Below are positions 35,141-46,952 of a DNA stretch of 64,000 nt, in pieces; the first letter of the stretch is position 1, and every line of letters starts with the position of its first letter. The notes under the pieces are model-generated. The model had not been told where the DNA came from. It ran no database searches and worked only from the letters and a program-made list of their open reading frames with translations. This DNA comes from Pogostemon cablin (lineage: Eukaryota; Streptophyta; Magnoliopsida; Lamiales; Lamiaceae). Position numbers and translations under genes: made by a program. Location: the NCBI GenBank assembly GCA_023678885.1, contig CM042965.1, positions 26,579,777 to 26,643,776 of the forward strand, in the 5' to 3' direction.

Positions 35141-35955
35141 TATATAAGAATCATGATTAGGAGAAAGTATGAAGCAATTGTTTTCGAATTACTATTGTTT
35201 TAATTTTTCATTCAAAATGCAATTCATGTTTGATCATCGGTGTATTAGTACTTTCTGGGTGAAGGTATTGATGGATGGAATTACCACAGTTTAACAGTTT
35301 AAGAGTATATTGAAGGCATTGACTCAATTTTACGGAGACTTCAATTCCTAGAAATTATGAGTTTTTTAGAGGGTGTACCGATTGCAAGATTTGAGGGAAA
35401 GCCATTGTTATGTGTCATCTCAGATTAAGAACTGCGAAGAAACACAGTAAAATTAGAGAAGAACTAAGAGGGAGATTGTTTATTCCATTACGTTACAAGA
35501 ATAAGTAGAGTTTGTAGTTTAAAAGATTGGGATATATGTATACAAATTTAATGTAAAAATGAATTTTTTTATTTTTAAAGAGTATTTATGTCTTAAAACA
35601 TAAGGATATATATATATTTTTTATATACTCCCTCCGTTCTCTTGAAAGATATCCGTTTACTTTTTAAACGTGGAATAATAATTTTGCACGTGGAATAATA
35701 ATTTAATTTTAATGTGTAGTGAATAGTTATATTAGTATTTAATGTGTAGTGAATAATTGTATAAATGTTGAGTGTGGGGTCATGTATAGTGGTTATGAAT
35801 CAATTAAAAAAGTAAATAGATGAGAAAGAAGAATAAAAGAACTGCAATTAAAAATGAAACATTCAAGAAAAATTATTTCTCCACAACACAGATCAGTAAA
35901 CAAAAATAATTAAACTTAAATAGACGAGAAAGAAGAATAAAAGTGACAGGCAATA
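35141..35955. other. F-box gene 3' flank
   Basis: No further gene seen. A one-ended Stowaway remnant starts at about 35628 (CTCCCTCCGTTCTCTTGAAA). The minus-strand 3' UTR of the F-box gene should lie at the right end of this stretch. Confidence 0.5.
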
Positions 35956-37125
35956 TCAGCGTAAGAGGAGATTCTCCAAGTGAGCAACTACGGGAGAGAA
36001 ATTGAAACGTGGGCGATGGTTATGGCGAACCTCTACTACTGTATTCCTACTCTTGTCATAGAGCATATAAACACTACCCCCCTCCCTCCAAACATAAAAG
36101 AGAAGCTCATTTTCGCTCATTTGACACATGGGTTCAAGGGGATTGCCGGGATGGCGGCCATCTGATCGACACTTGAATAAAGACGACTCCTCCTTAGACT
36201 CCACCCATTCATCACTGCCAGTAACTCTTTTCATAATCTTCTTAAGCCGATTAGTCTTCCCTGAGCTGATCAACATACAAAGTTGGCCTCCCAACGAAGT
36301 CAAAGCCAAGGGACTTTTACTACCATTTTTTATATTTGGCAAAGGTAGAATCTTGAAGCTTTCATCCTTGCAATCAAAACAAATTACTTGTCTGAATCTA
36401 TAATCATAATCAGGTTTGAAATACTTTGGTTCCAACAGCCAATAAACAGATCCATTAACAAAGACACTCTTATCATCGTCGCAATGCTCCCAAAAGAATC
36501 CTTTCATCTCTTTCACATCACCCCATTTGTTTTCTCCGCAGGAATACACGGCATAATGCTTCGTATCAGCTATTACTATCTTATAATCCTTCTTCAATGG
36601 ATCGTAATACATTGCATGAATTGATTTACCGTAACGGGCGTCAATTGATGGTGGACAATAAAACTCCCGATACGTTCTACAGGACGGATTCCACAACACA
36701 CACTTAACACAATCAGCTTCCGTGAAGGGAGTGCGAGTGCGGAAGTACTTGAGATATATTCCGTCGCAACTGCACAAATCAACCCAATTTCGGTTATCAA
36801 GGGAACATTTAAATTCGGACACAAATTCAATACAGTTGTTTCTGAACTCAGCAACATGCAATTCTTCCTTAGAATCTATCGGCCATGCAAGTAGTTTTCG
36901 GGAGCAGCGCTGGAGATGAAGATGAATTTCAGCGAATTTTGGATCGGAAATAGTGGCCTCCCACTGTTTGCAAACCACCTTGAATCTAAGTAAATCCTTC
37001 ACAGATAATCTGAACAAGATGTTCTCTATGATTTCAGCTGGAAGACTAGGACTTTTCAGTTTCCACCCTTCATTAGGAAGACTTCGCCTTTTCAGTTTCC
37101 TCCCAACATTACAAGCTTCTTTCAT
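35956..37125 (-). CDS. F-box protein with F-box-associated/beta-propeller-like C-terminus
   Basis: A single open frame of 389 codons, the longest intact host frame here. The N-terminus is basic; residues about 27-66 form the F-box (LPAEIIENILFRLSVKDLLR, then FKVVCKQWEATISDPKFAEIH). This motif binds SKP1 in SCF ubiquitin ligases. The rest resembles F-box-associated interaction domains of the plant F-box superfamily: VLWNPSCRTYREF, YYDPLKKDYKIVI, SVFVNGSVYWLLEP, VICFDCKDESFKIL and ALTSLGGQLCML at intervals fitting propeller-like repeats. It would recruit an unknown target for ubiquitination. Length is normal for the family and no intron is needed. An upstream in-frame start was not seen. The gene stands among transposons, so expression is not assured. 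Family confidence is high; substrate unknown. Confidence 0.9.
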   Translation of the reverse strand: MKEACNVGRKLKRRSLPNEGWKLKSPSLPAEIIENILFRLSVKDLLRFKVVCKQWEATISDPKFAEIHLHLQRCSRKLLAWPIDSKEELHVAEFRNNCIEFVSEFKCSLDNRNWVDLCSCDGIYLKYFRTRTPFTEADCVKCVLWNPSCRTYREFYCPPSIDARYGKSIHAMYYDPLKKDYKIVIADTKHYAVYSCGENKWGDVKEMKGFFWEHCDDDKSVFVNGSVYWLLEPKYFKPDYDYRFRQVICFDCKDESFKILPLPNIKNGSKSPLALTSLGGQLCMLISSGKTNRLKKIMKRVTGSDEWVESKEESSLFKCRSDGRHPGNPLEPMCQMSENELLFYVWREGGSVYMLYDKSRNTVVEVRHNHRPRFNFSPVVAHLENLLLR

Positions 37126-37167
37126 ATTTCTGATTCAAATTCAAGCTCAACAACCCTTCCTTCAAAC

Positions 37168-37310
37168 TAAAACTGAATCAAATCAAAATAAATACTCAAA
37201 CTGAATCAAATCAAATCAGAATAAAACTGAATCTAATCAAACTAAATACTCAAACTGAATCAAATCAAAATAAAACTGAATCAAATCAAAATAAATAAAA
37301 TAAATAAGAG
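37168..37310. repeat. short tandem repeat upstream of the F-box gene
   Basis: Units like ACTGAATCAAATCAAAATAA repeat about seven times with small changes. It lies 40-190 bp before the F-box start codon, thus in the presumed 5' UTR or promoter. Confidence 0.85.
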
Positions 37311-38631
37311 TGAGGCTCCGGTTAATATGGAGGATGGTCCCAGGAAGGAGTGATTTTTTTGATGGATCAAGAATAGTAACGAGAGAGATATTCAATAAGA
37401 CAACCTCAATTGATACATCCTTCTAAAATACACATTCAAATATACGAACCAATACCTATTTGATATTGAACTAACATTTTAATGTCATCAAGCTCTGATT
37501 AAATAAAGAATTAATAGCAACTAATAGCAACAAATAAAGAGATTAGAGCAGCAGAGCGAAGAGAGGTCATCATTACCTTTGAGTATTCGACGGGACGAAA
37601 GGACAGATATTATGGAAGGTTGTGTCTGCCGTTTAGCCTTATAAATACGAGGAGGGATATTAGGGTTATGGCATGGGCTCCTTTTAAGTTGGGCCTTTTC
37701 CGTGGGCTGTATGTTTTTATTTACAGCCATGGGGGCAAACTTGTACATTCAATTGTTAATTAAAAAGGCTTAACTTTATCATATTACAACAAGAAGGTCA
37801 ATCCCAGTAGTGCCACTGCCACAAAACATCAACTGCTACAGTTCTGTGCTCACCATATTACAACAACAAAATCAAAAATTTGGGACTTGAACAAATCAAA
37901 ATTTTGGTACTCAAGTCAATACAACAAACCCAAACTCCTCCAAGAAATGTGCGCACCAAATTAACATAAAGTGTGCTATATATTCTTCACAAATCAAATC
38001 AGTATGAGAAACCAACAAGTGAGAAAATCAGTAGGAGAAAGATAGAATATCATTAAAGGATGAAACAAAGAATTGAACCAGCGAAGGGTGAGACGAGCCG
38101 CCCTTTTCCTAGAGAGAGAAATTTCTTAACAGGTTTGCTAATCTAAATCTTGATTTCAACTCTCACCTGAAAGAAGGGTGACACGAGCCGGCGAGGCAGG
38201 CGGCGTCGACATCAAGACGGAAGAGGAGAAGACTGCGACGGCGGAGGAGGGGGCGACCGATGATGGCAGAGCTCGACAAAGACAACAAGGCGGAGATGGG
38301 GGAGAGCGTGATGGCGAAGCTCGACGAGAACAAGACGGAGATGGTGGAGACCGTGATGACCGGATTGGTGGATAGAGATCTGAGAAACTTTGTTAGATCT
38401 AAGGTGTAGAAGAGAGGAGAAAGGAAATCGATGGGTTATACAATGGTTTTTGGGTTTTAATTTCGGTTGGCGGATTGAGATCTGAGGAAGTTTGTTAGAT
38501 CTAGGGTTTAGGGGAGAGGATGGAGTAACCGATGAATTCTAACAGCAACAGTGGTTTTTTGGTTTTAATTTTGGGTTTTGGGTTTTAATGTGAAAACTGT
38601 GTTGGGACGGATGGAGTAGTATATTTTATAA
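37311..38631. other. spacer upstream of the F-box gene, partly GC-richer
   Basis: 38160-38400 is GC-rich with a repeated GACGGAGATGG...GAGAGCGTGATGGCG motif; a plus-strand frame over it is low-complexity (Glu/Asp/Arg/Gly) and not accepted as a gene. About 38365-38480 and 38470-38580 are a diverged tandem pair (GATCTGAGRAARTTTGTTAG). A telo-box-like TAGGGTTATGGCATGGGC lies near 37660. This could be the remains of a host 5' region. Confidence 0.4.
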
Positions 38632-38825
38632 CTAGTACGAAGCCCGCGTATTACGCGGGATATTTGAATTTTTTATGGAATTAACTATTCGTATTTTCGA
38701 ATTTAGAAATTTGCTAAACGTGCTCAAAAAATAATTAAATTAAAATATTTAAAATTAATAAGGCATAAATATTCTAATAATTAAGATTTTATATTGTGTT
38801 CGATTGTAGTACCCGAATAATATAT

Positions 38826-39041
38826 AATGTGTTTGGTTGGAGTACCAAAAGATGTATTCGATATTATATTGTATTTGGTTGTAGTACCCGAACAATATAG
38901 TGTATTTGGTTGGAGTACCACTTTCCATTATACAATGTGTTTGGTTGGAGTACCAAAAGATGTATTCGATATTATATTGTATTTGGTTGTAGTACCCGAA
39001 CAATATAGTGTATTTGGTTGGAGTACCACTTTCCATTATAC
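38826..39041. repeat. 108-bp tandem duplication in the Helitron
   Basis: Two near-identical 108-bp units starting AATGTGTTTGGTTGGAGTAC at 38826 and 38934. Open frames on both strands follow from the period being divisible by three. Confidence 0.92.
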
Positions 39042-39392
39042 AAGTTATTACTTTTTATACTTATGACTTAAGCCCTCACCTGAGACAATTTCAAACAAGT
39101 TTTTTCAATAATATTAACAACTACTATATAAATTAATAAGAATAATTTTATTCATAAAAGTTTTATTTTTTGAATATTAAAATTTTAAACAAAAAAAAAA
39201 ATTATACAACACATTAAACTTTTGTAAAGTTTATTAAAAAATTCATAACATTATAATATAAATTTATATATAATTTTCAATATTATATTGCCAATACAAA
39301 ACATTTATTTTTATATATTAAGTTCTTATATTATCATATTTAAATTATTACAGAAAAAGTATAATCTTAAGAAATCATAATTATTAAATTAT

Positions 39393-39850
39393 TAGGGATG
39401 ACAACGCATAGGGTATCCGTTTATTTTTTGGTACTCGTATTCTTATGTGATTTTAAAATAAAAACAAATTGTACACATTCCATTTAAAAATTTTATTATG
39501 GTACCCGTACCAATTTCATACCCGTTTATCAATATACACGCGGGTACCCACACTAATTTAATATTAATTTATTATATAAATATTTATATCTTTTCTATTA
39601 TTTAAAATTATATTATTATGAATTAAATATAAATTGAATTCTATTATTTTAAATAAATACATTAAATTTTGTGTGTAATATATATATATTACCCACGGGT
39701 ATTGAGGTATTATCTGTACTCGTTCTAAATCCTAATGTGATTTTCACAACTATTTGTATCCGTCTCAAACCCGTTTACAATTATCATACGTGTCCTATTA
39801 AGATTTGGATAGAATGGGTACTTGAAATGCCCATTTCATTACCATCCCTA
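39393..39850. mobile_element. hAT-like MITE nested in the Helitron
   Basis: Ends TAGGGATGACAACGC and, reverse-complemented from the right, TAGGGATGGTAATG. GGGTACCCG-type words fill the interior. The 8-bp flanks TAAATTAT and ACTATTAT agree only in part. Confidence 0.6.
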
Positions 39851-40195
39851 ACTATTATCATTTAATAAATAAAATTAATAAATGTATATAATAATTATAA
39901 ATTATTGTATAATTAAAATTAAATTATTAAAAATAATAAAATAAATATAAAATAAATAATTAACGATAAAAAATTATAAAAATTAATTAATATTAAACTA
40001 AGATTTATTTTTTCATGAAATTCCTCATTTAGAATTTTATAATTAACTAAATTATTAAACTCAAAATTCTAAGGATAAATAGATTAAATATATTAAATAA
40101 TTTCTTATTCTTCTAAAAATATTTTATTTATTAATATATTTTATTAAAAATATTTATAATATAAAAATTGTTATTAAATTTAAGAATCTATTTCT

Positions 40196-40785
40196 CCAAT
40201 CATATATTATTAGTAATATGGATGTCAAATTAAAAATCATGAAAAGACAATTAATTTGATATAATTTTTATATAAATCTTATTTAAAAATAAAAAATTTA
40301 AAACACTTAAAGTTTTAGGTAAATTTTTAAATAAGATAAAGAAAAATGAAATATTTTGATTGGTTATATAAAATAAAGTAACTATATTATCTTCCTTCCT
40401 AAGCAAGTTTATTATTAAAAAAAAATTAAAAAATCTATAAAAATGACACATCACCTAAATTGCTCACATGATGTCACCTAATAACTCTCTCCAATCATAT
40501 ATTATTAGTAATATGGATGTTAAATTAAAAATCATGAAAAGACAATTAATTTGATATAATTTTTATATAAATCTTATTTAAAAATAAAAAATTTAAAACA
40601 CTTAAAGTTTTAGGTAAATTTTTAAATAAGATAAAGAAAAATGAAATATTTTGATTGGTTATATAAAATAAAGTAACTATATTATCTTCCTTCCTAAGCA
40701 AGTTTATTATTAAAAAAAATTAAAAAATCTATAAAAATGACACATCACCTAAATTGCTCACATGATGCCACCTAATAACTCCAAA
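40196..40785. repeat. 295-bp tandem duplication near the Helitron 5' end
   Basis: The unit CCAATCATATATTATTAG... starts at 40196 and again at 40491, differing at only a few positions, so the duplication is recent. Confidence 0.92.
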
Positions 40786-40839
40786 ACCCTCCTTTAGTAT
40801 ATAGTATATGATACTTTTTATTTATTTTTTATTATTAAA

Positions 40840-40872
40840 CTAGTATAAATCCTGCTGGTGCACTGTGCAGTA
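40840..40872 (-). mobile_element. possible second Helitron 3' terminus
   Basis: Minus strand: degenerate hairpin CTGCACAGTGCACCAGCAG, then CTAG at 40840-40843 and host T. A candidate 5' end, TCTATATACTATAATAAC, lies on the same strand at 51100. If paired they would span 10.3 kb; the pairing is unproven. Confidence 0.4.
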
Positions 40873-42860
40873 TTAAAATTATACATTTTTTAAAAAATTA
40901 TTGATTTAAGATAATTATAAATTTATATAATTATATCTATCTATATCTATCTATATATATATACACATATAAAAGTAAATCTGAATTTCCACTTTTGTTT
41001 TCAATTTTACTTTATTTAGAAATAATTCAATTTTAATCTTAATCTTCCAATTTAATTTTAATCTTAACCGTTCAATTAAAGCCTTTAATATATTATTATT
41101 ATAATAAAATAATGTATTTAATTATTTAAATTTTAAATTTTTTATTACATATTATAAATTGATAAATATAGAAAATATTTTTTTAAATTTGATTAATCTT
41201 AAATCAATATATACATAATTTCAATTAATATATCAATTTTATTTTTATTATAATCGTCTTATAAATATTTATTTTCAATCATGATCGTTGATTCTTTAAA
41301 ATCATGGCATATAATTTTTTTCATTACCTAATCAAATGTTTACTCTATCCATTTTTTTTCTCCCTCACTAATGCTTTTTATTTTTCTTCTCTTTTAGACA
41401 TTCTACTTTCATATTGTTCATAATCTACTATGATTTGTTTTGTTTTTTATACTTTTATTTGATCGCATATGCAGGTTCAATCGTTCTCCTTAAAGAAATC
41501 ATTATACTTTTAAAATTTTTTCTTTATTTTTCTTTTTAATACTCTTTTTGTTTTTTTTTTCTCTGATGCTTCTTTTTTTTTATTCTCTTTTACAATTTCT
41601 ACTTTCATATTATTTATAATCTACTCTAATTTGTTTTTTTCTGTTATACTTTTATTTGATCTTATATGCAGGTTCAATCATTCTCCATAAAGTATCATTA
41701 TATTTTTTTAAATATTTTTTTATCTTATTTTTTTTTCTCTTCGACTTTTGTGTGTTTTTTTAATAATTCTATAAATTTAATTTTTATAATTTAATTTATT
41801 TTATCTTCTTTTATACTTTTATTTGATATTATTTTTAGGTTTAATCATTCTCATATTTGATCTTATTTGTAGGTCCAATAATTCTCTTTTGAGGTATTTT
41901 TTTTTTTCTATCTTTTTTTTTCTTTCATTTTTGTTTTTTTTTATAATAATTTTATGACCCTAGACTGAAGAATATAAGTGAGCTTTCAAGTTGGAAGGAG
42001 TAAACCAAATCTTTCTCTAAACCAAGAAACAAGATCGTAATATCTACGGGTGAGAAAGGACAGAGAGAGGGGTGAAGTACGCTGACAAAATTCGGAAGAC
42101 TAGATCTGGTCGAAATAGGTTAGGTTTTTTTTATTTATGAATACACGACTCAGCATATTGCATTAGCCCAAGAAAAGCCCAAGAAGGATAAAGGTCCAAC
42201 TCAATTAAATAAATGGTTGTAACCCGTAATATGTGTTAAGAATAAGATTGATGAGTTAGCTAAGTTGGTAGATGACATTCAAGTTAACTTATAAGTAAAG
42301 GATTAATTGATGAAAAGTGATAATATTGCAAACTATGTCATGAGTATTAATAAATAATTATAATATTTTATAACGGAAGTAATAATGATATTACTACATT
42401 TTATCTATCTCCTAGGAATTTATAAAAAACGATTTCACACAAGTCTTATGCACAACAATATTATTATTTTAATTATACTATCACTCATAAAATAATTTCA
42501 TAATAATGATATTATTACATTTTATCTATCTCCTAGGAACTTGATTATGCCATGACTTTCTAAATGTTTGTTGATATGAATAATATTTTTCATTTTGAAA
42601 AGAATAATCCTTCTCTCTAAAATAAAATGTTTTATATCCTAAAGAGTAATTTATTAAAAATATAGTTCACGTGTTAATCGAGTTCATATGAAATTTATTC
42701 AAATGGAATTAATGTAAACTTATAGTTTACTATTTTATTATTTTTATCGTGTAGATTTTCTTATTAAGAAATATTATTTTTAACTATATTATAAATTATT
42801 TGTAAAAATTGATTTTTACTTTTTTTTTACCGTAGAATTTACTTGTGATGAAGATATATA
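40873..42860. other. AT-rich stretch with a three-fold spaced repeat
   Basis: TTTATTTGATCKYATATGCAG plus GTTCAATCRTTCTC occurs at about 41453, 41647 and (weaker) 41818, spaced about 170-195 bp. A (TATC)n-like tract lies at 40935-40965. A slightly GC-richer 41940-42200 shows no recognisable protein. Confidence 0.5.
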
Positions 42861-43066
42861 CTCCCTCCATCCCACACCAGGTGTTTATTTTTGTCATTTT
42901 GGTCGTCCCACTCAAAGGGTCACATTTTCTTTTTTACACGCATGGGACCCATACACCCCTTTTAATACAATTAAAATGTATGACCTACACTCCCACTAAT
43001 ACAACTATCCACTACACATTAAATAATAATACTCCTTAATCCACATCTGCCATGGAACGGAGAGAG
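42861..43066. mobile_element. Stowaway-type MITE
   Basis: 206 bp, CTCCCTCCATCCCACACC at left, CATGGAACGGAGAGAG at right, TA on both sides. Closely related to the copy at 50670-50896 (shared CCCACTAATACAACTA and ACTACACATTAAATAATAAT). Confidence 0.85.
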
Positions 43067-43974
43067 TATGTTTATGTGAGAATGAACTATTATCATTTAC
43101 TCTATATTTTAGAAGGGTAAAATACTCATTATTTCCAACATGAAAAATAATTTTTTAGAGTAATTTACTCTATTTACTCTTTTAAATAAAAAATATTACT
43201 TTTAGTTCAATTTTAAGATATAAATTCCTTTTGCATTCTTATTAAGACGAATAATGATTTTCATTTAAGAAATTAATAGTTCATTACTCTATAAAATAAT
43301 TTTTTAGAGTGAGGCTCTTGTGTGTCCGGGGATACGGATTTGACCCGTGTGTCCAACCCAAGTTATTTGTTAAACGGGTCGTATATAAGCTAAAAAAAAT
43401 CAAATTTCAATTTTTTCAATTGCGTGATTTTCTTCTCCTTCACTGCGTGCGATTTTCTCTCGCAACACCAGCGTGCGATTCTTCCTCACCAGCGTATGAT
43501 TCCGCAAATAGGTAATATGAATTTCAGTTTCCTTAAATTGAATTCTAGCTTTCATAGATTGAATTCTAGAAAGAAAGCAAGGTGAGATTTCAAAACCTTA
43601 TTCTTTTAATTTCATATGTTTCTCACCGGTTATAGACTAAATTCTAACTTAATCATTGACAATTTAGATTTCAAGAGCAAAATTTCAATCGTTATCGAGA
43701 ATCCAGACTTCATACAATCATCGAAATTCCAAATGTGATGCGTATGTGGAGGTGAAGCTGCGGAATTAAGAAGGCAAGACGTAGCGATTTGAAAAAAAGA
43801 TGATTAATCCGAAGTGAAACACTCAAGCAGATGAAAGAGGGAGGTGGTGGTGACGGTTTGGATGGGACTCAAGCAGATGAAGATTTTTAAGAGGCTTGGC
43901 ATTCTGGTGCTGCTTCTGTTCATGAAGAAGGTGTGTTCTGTGTTAGATCAAAGAAGAACATGTCGCTTAAACTC

Positions 43975-45190
43975 ACCATAATACCTCAACATAAACTCTA
44001 TACCTTTTACATAACCGCAATGTACCATTTACTCATAAAAAAAATACCTTTACTTATCAACAAAATACTCTCTTCAACTACATACACTTTACATGGCAAC
44101 ACTATACCCTTTACACGACTATAATATATACTTTATACATCAATAATATACCCTTTATACCATGCCATAATACCTTTAACAACATAAAATTGAAACAATC
44201 CAAAATTCATACTCTTTACCTGACCACTATACACTCTTTACTTATCAACATTATACCCTTTTCAATTCCATACAATTTTCATGACATAATATACCATTTG
44301 CACAATGTCATAATATTTAAACAACATATATGTAAAACACCTAAACTTCACACCCAATTTACATGAATACAATATACCTTTTACTCATTAACAATAACCC
44401 TTCGCAATTCTATACAATTTACATGAAAATAATATACTCTTTACTCATCAATAATATACCTTTTTCCTGTGACAAAGATTAAAGGGACACTAAAATTTAG
44501 CTTTCTCTTCTTTTTTTTTTTTCTGAAGTTGGAATCATTCTTCATGTAGTGTCTTTTTATTCTATTCTTTTTAAAATTGAGAGAAAAAGAAATCAAGCAT
44601 TGCAACCGTGTTGTAATAAAGTCACAAAATAGATCATAGATGTATGTGTATTATATGATGATTTTGCTGTGTAATTCAACACATTATAACACTAATCTGT
44701 CACACTTAATATTATTCAATTAGTATTAGCTTATATTACCTATTTTCTTACGTGAGATTGTATAAAATTTATCTTTCATTTTCGGATTCAGCATGAACTT
44801 TCACTCATTGATTTATTGAGACAAATGTACTTTATACCATAAATTTCATATCATTTACACGACCAAAATGTACCTTTTACTCACCAATAAAATACCCTTT
44901 TCAATATAATAATACCCTCTGCAACTATATACAGTTTACATGATCATAATATACCCTTTACATGACTATAGTATACACTTTGCACATCAATAGTATACCC
45001 TTTACACCATGTCATAATATCTTAACAATATAAAATTGAAACACTCTAAACTTCATACCATTCACGTGAGCATAATATATCTTTTACTCATCAACAATAT
45101 ACCCTTCGCAACTTCATATAGTTTACAATATACCATTTATAGCACAATAATATACTCTTTACTAGTTAATAATATACCCTTTGCAGTGAA
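43975..45190. repeat. interspersed TATACCCTTTAC-type repeat region
   Basis: Two blocks (about 43980-44470 and 44820-45190) are dense in AATATACCCTTTAC, ACTCATCAACAATATACC and CATGACCATAATATA words. They are related to each other, suggesting an old internal duplication. Confidence 0.6.
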
Positions 45191-46439
45191 CAATCACACT
45201 AATTAAAATTTATATACAAGTAAATGAAGGACCAAAAAAGTACGATACTTTCTTCACATACAAACCATAAAATTATCTCAATGTACACATTCAACAAGTT
45301 ATATATTGATCATAAATCATACCAAAAAGTAGCCATTTACTGCATACCATATTACAACTCCAACTTGATCATAACTACCTAATATAATGTATCCAAAAAA
45401 TGCAGAAGTAAAAAAAACATCATCAAATATGTCTCTTTCCTAGTTTAACTTTATTGAATTCTTTCTTTTTCTTCTTAGCATCCATTTTCTTCTCTGTTGT
45501 GGCATTTAGTGCCTTTTCCTTTTTCTCCTCAACTTCTACCTTTGAAACCCATGGTTTCTCCTCGTATAATTCATATGCAAGTTTAGTTACTAGAACTCTC
45601 ATCTCATTTTGATATGAGCACAAATATCAGCCCTTAGTATAAGCCAAACCTTGACCTTCAAAGAAAACAAATGTTATAATAAGTCATTTTATAAGTATAC
45701 TATGTTTTCATTTTGTACATAAGTATACCAACAAAATTAATACGCAAAATAAATCATCTTATTCAAATCAGGAGATGTATAGCCATTCCATTGAAGTATA
45801 TTAGATAGTGCATCCAAACCACCCCACATTTAATAACCTGATAATTGGAACTATAATTTGAAAATTGAAGTTTTTTTAAAATTCAACAACCTGATAAACA
45901 AATGGTAATGCTATAATTGGTTCTGCCCCAAACATTCTTTGTGAATTCACATGATTTCTTATAATTTTTTCATTTCTTTCCAACCAAATAGATCAATATA
46001 CTACTGGAACTATATCTCACACATACTTTCGCCTTTGTAATCCAAATCAAAATAAAGTAGATGTAGCTTTAAAATTAATGAAGAGAAGGTTGAATTCGTC
46101 AAACATATAATCAAGCAAACTCTATGTAAAATTGCACAAATCAAAAGCAGCTAGAAATTTAGTCTTCCTAAACTAGGATTGGTACAATAAAATTTCAAAA
46201 ATTATAAACAAATCTAAAAGAAAAAAATTAAATGTTAGATTCTCGCGTAAATCTTCAAATAAGAAAACAAAAACAACATAAATAAGAAATCGAAAACATA
46301 CATCAAATGTGCGTAGAGGTTCACTCCATTTTGCTATACTACAGCCTACACATTGAGTCAGTGGTTCCATCAGCAACGCCGTTAATCAGCAGCGAGAATA
46401 GACGAAGAAAAGAGAGTTGGAGGAGACGATGCTAACTCA

Positions 46440-46505
46440 TTAGAATTAGAGGGAGAGTGTGCAGGAATGAGAGGGGGAGAGAGAGAGAGAGAAAGAGAGA
46501 GGGGA
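46440..46505. repeat. (GA)n-rich tract
   Basis: GAGGGAGAGTGTGC then a GA run to GGGGAGTAGG, just inside the right end of the MULE-like element. Confidence 0.8.
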
Positions 46506-46952
46506 GTAGGGTGACGCTGAGAATGAAATTAGGGTTATTATTTTATTATATACTCCGGGTTGGATTGTAATATGGATAGGGTTGAGTTTGGGCGCACGGG
46601 CTTAAATCCGTGTGCCGGGGCACAAGAGCTTTTGCCATCTTTTTATGTATGTATTAAATAATAATTTGAGTATGATAAAAGTGTAAGTATAATTGTTTCA
46701 TAAGTGATATCAAAATACAGTATTTAATAATATATCATTCAATATACTGCACCACTTTAAACATATTTTCCGTAACAACTTAATGACTTCTGGCAGCAAC
46801 AAAAACTATTGATGGCAAGTTTACAAATCTCACTTCTAAATATTTCTTTATTACTATATAATAATTATACTTTTTAATTTCTTCTAAATCTCTTCCATTA
46901 ATTCACCATTAAATGGATATATATATTTTTTTTCATATAATAAAAAGGGAGG

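Larger units (their letters stand above)
38632..40811 (-). mobile_element. non-autonomous Helitron
   Basis: Minus strand: 5' end TCATATACTATATACTAAAG (from 40811), 3' end hairpin CCCGCGTAATACGCGGG followed after about 6 bases by CTAG (38632-38635). The host bases are A before TC and T after CTAG, the A/T target expected for Helitrons, without target duplication. No Rep/helicase gene is present. The 2180-bp body contains two tandem duplications and a hAT-like insert. Confidence 0.7.
43313..46632. mobile_element. candidate MULE-like element with about 50-bp terminal inverted repeats
   Basis: Left end GGCTCTTGTGTGTCCGGGG...ACGGATTTGACCCGTG and right end, reverse-complemented, GCTCTTGTGCCCCGGCACAC...GGATTTAAGCCCGTG align over about 50 bases. 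The 3.3-kb interior has a leader-like stretch (43400-43930), the TATACCCTTTA repeat region and a short lysine-rich minus-strand frame at 45423-45623 of unknown origin. No 9-bp target duplication was found and no transposase is recognised. Confidence 0.45.

Noticed and set aside
38178..38375. Glu/Arg/Gly-rich frame in GC-rich DNA
   Set aside because: Short, low complexity, repeated DNA motif, no recognisable domain; could at most be host UTR remains.
38755..39066. Repetitive frames on both strands
   Set aside because: Result of the 108-bp tandem duplication inside the Helitron.
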